A DNA stretch of 64,000 bases from JAAFHI01 sp039793685. GTDB lineage: Bacteria > Acidobacteriota > Blastocatellia > Chloracidobacteriales > Chloracidobacteriaceae. The notes under the pieces are model-generated. The model was given only the letters and a program-made list of their open reading frames with translations. It was not told the DNA's origin and did no database searches. A program made the translations under genes and the position numbers. Location: positions 1 to 64,000 of the forward strand of contig JBDRAL010000078.1 in the NCBI GenBank assembly GCA_039793685.1, given 5' to 3'. Below are positions 1 to 6,303 of the stretch, piece after piece (the stretch's first letter is position 1; the number at the start of each line of letters is the position of its first letter).

Positions 1-229
1 CAGACAATAGCCCCACCCGTGAGGGTGGGGTGGCGTTTGAGGCAATTTCAAAGCGTCGAAGACGCGGCACACACAAGTGAATGGAGAATTGACAATGGAC
101 AATTGGCAATGAAATTCCGGCTCACTGTCCATTGTGCATTGTCAATTATCCATTTTTCCTGTGTCGCCGCGTTGCGGCTCGGCATTCCGCCGTCTGTTAC
201 CCCACCCTCACGGGTGGGGCTATTGTCTG
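1..229. mobile_element. MITE-like element with terminal inverted repeats and internal heptamers
   Basis: Positions 1-31 are the exact reverse complement of 199-229 (31 of 31 bases). Each end also contains its own hairpin, CCCCACCC-GTGA-GGGTGGGG. The interior is an imperfect inverted repeat: four 7-bp units around GACAATG/GACAATT at 84-111 face the reverse complements at 123-150. No ORF inside looks real. This fits a miniature non-autonomous element or a large REP-like palindrome. The left end touches the window edge, so the element may extend further and target-site duplications cannot be judged. Confidence 0.6.
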
Positions 230-397
230 GCGGCGCATTCGCGCCTTTTTATTACTGGTTCAATTTTTCAAAAACCATCAGCGGGGAGAAAACGACTCGC
301 GCAATTCCCCATGTATTAAGGATCGCGCGCGTACGATGAATGAATCTTCAAAGTTCCTGAAATCGGACGCCATCCGGCGACCGGCGGAAATGTGAAA
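230..397. other. Intergenic stretch without recognisable gene
   Basis: Between the inverted-repeat element and the duplicated upstream block I see no convincing coding frame. The short reading frames here are not preceded by a Shine-Dalgarno and resemble nothing I know. It may hold the promoter of the downstream cluster but no clear -35/-10 pair stands out. Confidence 0.4.
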
Positions 398-578
398 AAA
401 CGCCGGTTCCCGGGCGCGAAACGCTGGTTGTTTTCCTAACTTCGTGCGATGCTTCGCGCCCATTCCCGCAGTTGAACTTTTTCCGACAGCGAGGTGACCG
501 ACGATGACCAGACGCGCACCGTATTTTCACGTTTACATCGGTTTGATGGTGGTGTTCGCGTCGTACGCGATGGGAGTG
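398..578 (+). repeat. Duplicated upstream-plus-anchor block, copy A
   Basis: This 181-bp stretch aligns without gaps to 3101-3281, with about 15 mismatches (about 92% identity by hand count). It covers about 106 bp of upstream sequence, the ribosome-binding block GAGGTGACCGAC and the first 25 codons of the membrane anchor MTRRAPYFHVYIGLMVVFAS. In this copy the frame stops soon after the anchor. In copy B it continues into a full 351-aa protein. Confidence 0.85.
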
Positions 579-593
579 AAAGGAAAAGAATGA
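504..593 (+). CDS. 29-aa anchor-only peptide (truncated paralogue)
   Basis: A short ORF that encodes MTRRAPYFHVYIGLMVVFAS followed by YAMGVKGKE and a stop. It is the same signal-anchor segment that begins the 351-aa protein at 3207, with the same upstream sequence and ribosome-binding block. It has a basic N-terminus and one hydrophobic helix, so the product would be a single-pass membrane peptide. Its TGA overlaps the ATG of the DUF1963 gene (ATGA at 590-593), which suggests translational coupling. It is either a remnant of a paralogue whose ectodomain was replaced, or a functional leader; the sequence alone does not decide. Confidence 0.55.
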   Translation: MTRRAPYFHVYIGLMVVFASYAMGVKGKE

Positions 594-1255
594 CACCTCG
601 GCTGACAATCACCAATTTTCAACCTGCCTCTTCGCCAATAACCGATCCCGTTACCAAATTCGGGGGGCAACCGACTTGGCTGACTGAACCTCAGTGGCCG
701 ATAAGCGAGGCTTGGGACGTCCCGATGAGGTTTCTTTGCCAGATTGAGCTTCCATCCTTTCTTTCTTCAACCCGGCGGCTTGCCTACATTTTTGTCACTC
801 ACCCCGATTTCGGAGACGATTTCTTTGACCCGGATGTCATCTTTCCGGATGGGGGTGAAAATGCCGTCATTCTTCAACCGGGCGGAACATATGGTGGGGA
901 AACCCAAGCGCTTGTCCACGGCCCGACCCTGTATTTGAAAAGCGGCCAGCCAGCCGAGTTTGAAGTTGAGTTGTGCGAACAGAACGATCCGGCCTTCATT
1001 CCCCGTGAAGAATATGTCCGAATGGATGCCGACTCTGCCGGGGCTTATTTTGAGGCGATTCAAGGAAACAAAATCGGAGGCGCTCCGGCTTTTTTTCAGG
1101 GAGATGAGTGGCCATCGGAAGGGTCGTGGAACTTGTTGCTCCAGTTGGAAACAAACCGGCTTCCATTCCATTTCAACCTCGGCGCATCGCCGTTGGCGTT
1201 TGCGTTTGTCAACCAGCAATGCACCGAGGGGCGCTTTTTAGTGCAGGATTCCTAG
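590..1255 (+). CDS. DUF1963 family protein
   Basis: A 221-aa cytosolic-looking protein starting at the ATG that overlaps the preceding stop, with AAGGA about 6 nt upstream. Recognisable DUF1963/YwqG-like features are the opening KFGGQPTWL, the block PMRFLCQIELP, the NKIGGAPAFFQGDEWP segment and a C-terminal LLQLETNRLPFHFNLG. Proteins of this family are uncharacterised and often sit near toxin/immunity or SMI1-type genes. There is no signal peptide of its own; a longer in-frame start at 494 would be meaningless because it reads the upstream anchor gene out of frame. Its position between anchor-bearing paralogues suggests it was inserted into that cluster. Confidence 0.8.
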   Translation: MTPRLTITNFQPASSPITDPVTKFGGQPTWLTEPQWPISEAWDVPMRFLCQIELPSFLSSTRRLAYIFVTHPDFGDDFFDPDVIFPDGGENAVILQPGGTYGGETQALVHGPTLYLKSGQPAEFEVELCEQNDPAFIPREEYVRMDADSAGAYFEAIQGNKIGGAPAFFQGDEWPSEGSWNLLLQLETNRLPFHFNLGASPLAFAFVNQQCTEGRFLVQDS

Positions 1256-1294
1256 TCCGGCGTCCCGGGCGATACCTTTCCGGAGGGCACTACG

Positions 1295-2335
1295 ATGACC
1301 AGACGCGCGCTTTTTGTTCAGCTTTCCGTCGGCCTGCTGGCGGTGCTGACTGCCTTTGGCGCGGGATCCCTGCGTGGGCAGACCCGCCGGAACGAGTCCG
1401 GTTTGCCCGGTTCATCGCTCTACATCGCGCCGAAAACGACCCTCACGCCGCCGGAAACGAAGCCGCTATCGCCGGAATGGCGACCGATTGCTGAAAAGTA
1501 CGCTGGCGGAGTGTGCTTGCTGACCGTTCGCGTGATGTTCGTTGACGGGAAGGGCAATCCGTTTCGCTACAACTCAAGAATTTACAGTGCGCGCGGAGAA
1601 CTTGCTCTCGACCCGGACGGTGAAGTCTATGATCTCGTGTTTTTCGGGACCGGGTTTCACATCGGGGATGGGGTCGTGTTGAGTCATGTCAGATTGTTTG
1701 TCCTGAAAAGCGGAGGCAGTCTGGTGACCGGCGGAGAAAACGGTGAGCCTGTCTTTTTAGATGGCGTGGAGTACCACCGCGTTCTGTTCGATGTGACCGC
1801 GACATTCCCGAACCATGAAAAAGCTTTTTCAATGCGAACGAACGGCTATCGGCTGGTTCACGGCGTTCCGGAATTCACCTTTGACCTCGGCGGGGCCGAT
1901 GTTCCGGCGCTTCCCATTCAGGAAGAAAAGGCCCGTGAGTCCATTTCCGAGGAGGGAATTTTCCGGGAAGGCGCTTCGTTCCTTATGCTTGGCGTGGCGG
2001 ATCCGTCGTACCAAAAGAGTCCTGAAGATCGAAAAACGCTTTCCGCCGCCGTGGCGGAAGTCGAGAAAAGCGGGGAACTCCGATTTCCAGGCACTTCCAA
2101 CAATTTTCAGCAGATGAATCCCGGCTTCCCGATCTTCAATCGCGAGGGCGTCGTCGTCGGGATTTTCGGTCGTAGACTGTTCAGTCACCAGGGAGTCGTA
2201 ATCCCTGAAAAAATTTCCACAAACGAACTGGAACTGCTCGGCGCCGGTTACGGACCGCACCGGGCGAAGGAAAAGCGGGGGCTGGCCTGCGACAAGTGCG
2301 GCCCGGCGTCCGGGACCGACAAACATCGGCCGTAA
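1295..2335 (+). CDS. Membrane-anchored trypsin-fold pseudoprotease paralogue 1
   Basis: A 346-aa protein with GGAGGG 7 nt before the ATG. Residues 1-25 (MTRRALFVQLSVGLLAVLTA and on) form a signal anchor. The ectodomain carries the cluster's shared block EKYAGGVCLLTVRVMFVDGK (68-87), then GTGFHIGDGVVLSHVRLF (118-135), which matches the trypsin/HtrA strand that normally reads G-SGF...LTNRHV. The catalytic-His column is R133. The late motif NPGFPIFNREGVVVGIFG corresponds to GxSGGPVFN..GxVVGI, with the catalytic Ser replaced by Pro. I infer a non-catalytic trypsin-like fold facing the periplasm. Substrate or partner is unknown. Confidence 0.65.
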   Translation: MTRRALFVQLSVGLLAVLTAFGAGSLRGQTRRNESGLPGSSLYIAPKTTLTPPETKPLSPEWRPIAEKYAGGVCLLTVRVMFVDGKGNPFRYNSRIYSARGELALDPDGEVYDLVFFGTGFHIGDGVVLSHVRLFVLKSGGSLVTGGENGEPVFLDGVEYHRVLFDVTATFPNHEKAFSMRTNGYRLVHGVPEFTFDLGGADVPALPIQEEKARESISEEGIFREGASFLMLGVADPSYQKSPEDRKTLSAAVAEVEKSGELRFPGTSNNFQQMNPGFPIFNREGVVVGIFGRRLFSHQGVVIPEKISTNELELLGAGYGPHRAKEKRGLACDKCGPASGTDKHRP

Positions 2336-2386
2336 CGGGGTGGCGATACCCGGAATTTGAACTTCCCGACCATGAGGTGACCGACA

Positions 2387-3088
2387 ATGCCGAAAAATCC
2401 CCTGTACGTCCGTCTTCTGGCTGGTTTGTCGGTCGTGATCGCGTCGTACGCTTTGGGGGTGAGGCATACCACGATTTCCCCCGAACGCATCGCCGCGGAG
2501 CAGGGGCTGTGCCGGGTGACGGGCGTTTTTCCCGGCGCGAATCCCGAAAAAATGTCGCTCGTCGGTATTCGGGTGGATGAGAGACGGATTCTCGCATTTT
2601 CCGCCGAGCCTGTTTCCGTCCGCCGTTCGTGTTTCGGTCCGGAATGTCATTTCCCAGAACGAGTCGAGGTCGAGTTTCAGGGGAAACGCGCTCCTTTCTT
2701 CCTGCTGGTTCAACATGGCGAGATGCTTCGGTCGAGCGAACATTTGGGCCGCCTCTGGTTGTGGGGCGAGATTTCGGCTTCCGGACTGTCCCCGCTTCCC
2801 GCCGCGATCCGGAACCGTGAACTGAAACCCGGAACGCCGGTCTGGATACCCGAAATGGCCGATGACCGGCCGTTCTGGTTGGCTGAACGGCGACTGAACG
2901 GGATTGTTGAAACGTCGGAACTGGTTTTTCAAACGACCGAAACCCGAATTGAGCCTGCTTCCGGCGCGCCGGTGTTCGATATGAAAAACCGCTTTGTCGG
3001 CGTGTTTATCCGTGATTCCCGCAATCCGGCCCGGCAACGTGTCGTACCGACAGCCGAAATCCTTGCCATCGTCACCGCCCAGGAATGA
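2387..3088 (+). CDS. Membrane-anchored trypsin-fold-like paralogue 2 (short, divergent)
   Basis: A 233-aa protein preceded by the ribosome-binding block GAGGTGACCGAC, shared with the genes at 504 and 3207. The N-terminal anchor PLYVRLLAGLSVVIASYALG is clearly related to theirs. The ectodomain is shorter and lacks the GGVCLL block. RRILAFSAEP sits where the His-bearing strand is expected, so the His is lost. EPASGAPVFDMKNRFVGVF near residue 190 keeps the SG-x-PVF signature, so the Ser column may be intact. A lone Ser without His would not make a normal serine protease. Fold assignment is inferred from these motifs and from the neighbours. Confidence 0.55.
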   Translation: MPKNPLYVRLLAGLSVVIASYALGVRHTTISPERIAAEQGLCRVTGVFPGANPEKMSLVGIRVDERRILAFSAEPVSVRRSCFGPECHFPERVEVEFQGKRAPFFLLVQHGEMLRSSEHLGRLWLWGEISASGLSPLPAAIRNRELKPGTPVWIPEMADDRPFWLAERRLNGIVETSELVFQTTETRIEPASGAPVFDMKNRFVGVFIRDSRNPARQRVVPTAEILAIVTAQE

Positions 3089-3100
3089 CCGCGTGAATTA

Positions 3101-3281
3101 AAACGCCGGTTTTCGGGGGCGAATCGCTGGTTGTTTTCCTAACTTCGTGCGATGCTTCGCCCCCGTTTCCACTTTTGAACTTTTTCCGACAGCGAGGTGA
3201 CCGACGATGACCAGACGCGCGCCCTATTTTCACGTCTACATCGGTTTGATGGTGGTGTTCGCATCGTACGCGATGGGCGTC
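3101..3281 (+). repeat. Duplicated upstream-plus-anchor block, copy B
   Basis: Gapless partner of 398-578. The duplication includes noncoding upstream sequence as well as the anchor codons, so it is a DNA-level segmental duplication and not just protein similarity. Confidence 0.85.
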
Positions 3282-4262
3282 ACCATGCGCGTCCGCGAGG
3301 CGCGCCTGCGCGGGAACGCCCCCCACGGTTGTACTCGCCGCGCCACACCGCCCGCGCCGGTTGTTTCCGCGGAGTGGAAGCCGGTGGTTGAAAAATACGC
3401 CGGGGGCGTTTGTCTGCTGGTGGGCACGTTTACTTATGTTGATGTCGCCGGGAATCCGTTTCACTACGACGTGGCGGCTTATAAACAACGTGGGGAACTC
3501 GTTTCGGACCCGAACGGCCCGGTTTTCGCCAATGAATTCAAGGTAACGGCGTTCCACGTCGGAAACGGGGTGGTTCTGACGTATGGAGGTCTTTTCAGCA
3601 TTGAAGCTCGCTTCACCTCTATGAAGGAGAGTCGGAACAATTCCATCGGCCAAGGGCATGTCTCCAACCCGGAACAGGAGTTTTTGGGACACATTTCAGA
3701 TATCCGGGCCTATTTCCCGAACCAGCCCAAGCCATTTCACTTGAAACCGGATGGATTCCGGCTTGTGCATAACGTGCCGGAATTGACCTTCGAGCTGAAC
3801 GGGGCTGACGTGCCGGCGCTCAAGGTGAGTGACTACGACGCCAGCATGATTTCGGTAATCGGGCATAATGACCAGGTGGGCCGGAAACTTCTGCTGTTGT
3901 GGCAGCCTGTCGTGCAGGAGACGGATGCGTCGCCTCGGATAATGCCGACGATTGCTGAAACCTCCATCGGGTGGAATCGGGGATGTAGCTTTTTGATGAA
4001 CAGTTTTCGAGATGGGCAGATTCCGCCGCCGGGGACGCCGATTCTTGACGAACAGGGCGTCGTCATCGGAATGATCGGATCCCAGACCGAGTCATTCGGA
4101 TTTGTTGAATCGGAATTTGATACGCGTGGAATCATGCCCCGAATGCCGATCATCATGGGCGAGACCTATGGCGCGCATCTTTATCATCAAAAATCCGGCT
4201 TTGCCTGTAACCGTGAACTGGAACAGGTTTCGCCCGCGAAGAAATCGCGCCGCCACCGCTAA
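3207..4262 (+). CDS. Membrane-anchored trypsin-fold pseudoprotease paralogue 3
   Basis: A 351-aa protein with the anchor MTRRAPYFHVYIGLMVVFAS, then VEKYAGGVCLLVGTFTYVDV, FHVGNGVVLTYGGLF and AYFPNQPKPFHLKPDGFRLV, which align well with paralogue 1. In the strand that should hold the catalytic His (LTNRHV) the sequence is LTYGGL, and in place of GxSGGP it reads PPPGTPILDEQGVVIGMIG. His and Ser are therefore both missing. A basic tail ends the protein (KKSRRHR). I infer a catalytically dead, periplasm-facing member of the cluster. Expression signals are duplicated from, or to, copy A at 398-503. Confidence 0.65.
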   Translation: MTRRAPYFHVYIGLMVVFASYAMGVTMRVREARLRGNAPHGCTRRATPPAPVVSAEWKPVVEKYAGGVCLLVGTFTYVDVAGNPFHYDVAAYKQRGELVSDPNGPVFANEFKVTAFHVGNGVVLTYGGLFSIEARFTSMKESRNNSIGQGHVSNPEQEFLGHISDIRAYFPNQPKPFHLKPDGFRLVHNVPELTFELNGADVPALKVSDYDASMISVIGHNDQVGRKLLLLWQPVVQETDASPRIMPTIAETSIGWNRGCSFLMNSFRDGQIPPPGTPILDEQGVVIGMIGSQTESFGFVESEFDTRGIMPRMPIIMGETYGAHLYHQKSGFACNRELEQVSPAKKSRRHR

Positions 4263-4298
4263 CCATTGAAACAAAAGCTGTTGCCGGAGGTTTGACTG

Positions 4299-5330
4299 AT
4301 GAATCGTACCTTGTTCCACCTCGCACTCGGCTCGGCGGTCGTCACGACGGCCTTGGGTGCCGGATTTGCGGTCCGCTCGGATCGCGCCGCATACAAACCG
4401 CGGACAGCCGTCTGCAAGATAAAAGAAGACGAAGCCAAGACCGTCAGCCCGGCGGCGCGGATTTCGACGAAGTATCGCGACGGCGTCTGCCTGATTGTCG
4501 GGACATACAGTTTCACCGGTCCGGACGGTCGCCCGTTGCGGTACGTCACGCCTGACTCGAACGGCTTGCCCGCTTTTGAGGATGAGGACGCGCTGAACGT
4601 CAGTTTCAAGGGAACCGGTGATGTGTACCAGTTGGAATTCACCTACACCGGGTTTGTCGTCGAGAACGGAAAGATTCTGACTACCCGGCGCGCCGCCGAG
4701 CCGTGGTTTGGCGACCCGGAAGCCAGGCAAATCATGAATGTTGGCGGCAAGCCCCGACTTGAAAAACTCACGGCGTACTTCCCGGCGTCCAAAAAGCCGT
4801 TCACGCTGACGGTGGATAAAATTTCGACCGAGTCGAACCTCGCGTTGTGTACGTTCAATCCCGAAGGCGAAAACATTCCGGTTCTTCCGCTGGCCGACTC
4901 GCTGGCGGCCGATCCGTCCGGGCAGGCGGTGGTCCTGATGGGATTCCCGACCGGAGTGGATGGCATTCTCGCCAGAACGAACTCGGGAACGGGAGATAGT
5001 CCGAAGCCTGAACCGGCTGGACCAGCCGGGCAGGCTGCCTCTCTCGCCGAGGGAGGGAGTCTGTTGCCGGAAGTTTCCACGGGCACGGTGTCGCGCCTGG
5101 TGGCTGGCCGGTTGACACATGACGCGCCGACCGCCGAAAGCGGCGCGGGAAGCCCGCTTTTCGGCCCGGACGGAACCGTCATCGGCGTTTGTGAAGTGCT
5201 TCCGCCGGAGGGGCCAATGGATTGCAGTGTTGCCGGTCTGAATCTGGCTATCTCACTCCAGGAAGTCCGGGCGTTTCTGGACGGGAAATCCACGAAAACC
5301 GTCGTCGTCGAAACCACCAGAAAGCGTTGA
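4299..5330 (+). CDS. Membrane-anchored trypsin-like pseudoprotease paralogue 4
   Basis: The 343-aa member closest to typical trypsin-like (HtrA-type) proteins. GGAGG lies 8 nt before the ATG and a signal anchor covers residues 3-24. YTGFVVENGKILTTRRAAEP (116-135) corresponds to SGF..G.ILTNRHVAEP, so the catalytic His becomes R131. ESNLALCTF (178-186) corresponds to ADVALLRF, with Asp becoming N180. VVLMGFPTGVDGILAR (211-226) is the usual GYPTGVDALLAR strand. ESGAGSPLFGPDGTVIGV has A283 where the nucleophile Ser is expected. All three triad positions are substituted while the scaffold is kept, which argues for a retained binding role. A terminator follows. Confidence 0.75.
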   Translation: MNRTLFHLALGSAVVTTALGAGFAVRSDRAAYKPRTAVCKIKEDEAKTVSPAARISTKYRDGVCLIVGTYSFTGPDGRPLRYVTPDSNGLPAFEDEDALNVSFKGTGDVYQLEFTYTGFVVENGKILTTRRAAEPWFGDPEARQIMNVGGKPRLEKLTAYFPASKKPFTLTVDKISTESNLALCTFNPEGENIPVLPLADSLAADPSGQAVVLMGFPTGVDGILARTNSGTGDSPKPEPAGPAGQAASLAEGGSLLPEVSTGTVSRLVAGRLTHDAPTAESGAGSPLFGPDGTVIGVCEVLPPEGPMDCSVAGLNLAISLQEVRAFLDGKSTKTVVVETTRKR

Positions 5331-5336
5331 ACCCGA

Positions 5337-5367
5337 TGCCCGGCCCGAGTGGCCGGGCAAAACTTTT
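5337..5367 (+). terminator. Rho-independent terminator after paralogue cluster
   Basis: A perfect 9-bp stem TGCCCGGCC/GGCCGGGCA with a 5-nt loop, followed by AAACTTTTT, just after the stop of the fourth paralogue. Confidence 0.65.
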
Positions 5368-5454
5368 TCGGAACCGGTTGCGCCGCCCGGCGTCCCTGAC
5401 TGAGAGGGCACGTTTTCCCGTGCCGATCTCATTGGAAAAAAGGGACTTCAACCC

Positions 5455-5955
5455 ATGAAATTTATTCTGGTGGCGATACTTTTTCTGACGACGGGGTGTC
5501 GGACGCCGGTTGCGACCGCGGCGGAGAGTTTCGATCTTTCAAAACTTTCCGAAAAAGGGCGCGAGGCGTACCGTATCGTCCGTGAAACCGAAATCTTTGC
5601 CCTCGGCGGGGTCGGGGTGGCCGGGACGACCAGCGCCGTCGAAAACGCCGTTCGGGTCCTCATCGCCGAGCCGAACGGCGGCGAAGCCCTCGCCGATCTG
5701 ACCGAACACGCCACTCCGGAAGGTCGGCTGATGGCGCTTTACGGACTGCGGTGCGCCTCGCCTCCCGCGTACAAATCGAAACTTTCCGAAATCCGCGCGC
5801 TTCCCGCGCCCGCCCGACGGGGCGAAGGGCAGAACAAAATCGAAGCCGGGTATGTGAAGGTCATGGCCGGCTGCATGATCATGCCGGAACGCTGGGCGGA
5901 TGTTCTCAGCCGGGTGGCGAGCGAGGCGTATCCGTGCCCGTCGGCAATGAAGTGA
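5455..5955 (+). CDS. Small lipoprotein of unknown function
   Basis: A 166-aa protein with a lipobox-type signal (ILVAILFLTTGC, Cys15), so a lipoprotein. The mature part is helical and Ala-rich (GGEALADLTEHATPEGRLMA), reminiscent of HEAT-like helical repeats, and it contains the Cys-bearing segments GLRCASPPAY and VMAGCMIMPERW. It sits between the pseudoprotease cluster and the kinase on the same strand. I do not recognise the family. Confidence 0.65.
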   Translation: MKFILVAILFLTTGCRTPVATAAESFDLSKLSEKGREAYRIVRETEIFALGGVGVAGTTSAVENAVRVLIAEPNGGEALADLTEHATPEGRLMALYGLRCASPPAYKSKLSEIRALPAPARRGEGQNKIEAGYVKVMAGCMIMPERWADVLSRVASEAYPCPSAMK

Positions 5956-5997
5956 AGGAAACCGGGCCAACTTCAACCATTTTGGGGAGAAACTTTA

Positions 5998-6183
5998 ATG
6001 AACGATGACAGCCGTCCGCCGTTGCCGCGCCTGTTTCACGTTTACATGGGAATTCTGGTGATCCTCGGGGCGTTCGCCTTTGGGATAAACGTTCGCTACA
6101 AATCCTGCCATAGTGTCTGTGTCTATGCTGGGTCGGTTACTGTATGTAATGACCCGTGGCAGGGGTATGTGCGTCAGGAGTAA
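5998..6183 (+). CDS. 61-aa single-pass membrane peptide with anchor module
   Basis: It begins with GGGGAGAAACTTTA then ATG. The core RLFHVYMGILVILGAFAFGI resembles the anchors PYFHVYIGLMVVFASYAMGV (504, 3207) and PLYVRLLAGLSVVIASYALG (2387). After the anchor comes a 38-residue tail with three cysteines (CHSVCVYAGSVTVC) and a stop. It is either another truncated paralogue or a small membrane peptide whose tail could form disulfides in the periplasm. Confidence 0.5.
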   Translation: MNDDSRPPLPRLFHVYMGILVILGAFAFGINVRYKSCHSVCVYAGSVTVCNDPWQGYVRQE

Positions 6184-6303
6184 AAGGACGGCATTCCCGG
6201 ATGGCGCGCAAGATGCGCGCGCTCCCTCGTTCCGCTTGCGGCTTCCGGCGCGCCGCTTTAGCATCCGGGGCTTCGATTTTCCGACGAAAAGAGAACTTTC
6301 CTG

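Noticed and set aside
1829..3037. 402-aa minus-strand frame in the pseudoprotease cluster
   Set aside because: Antisense to genes with shared motifs and ribosome-binding sites; Arg-rich and unrelated to any family.
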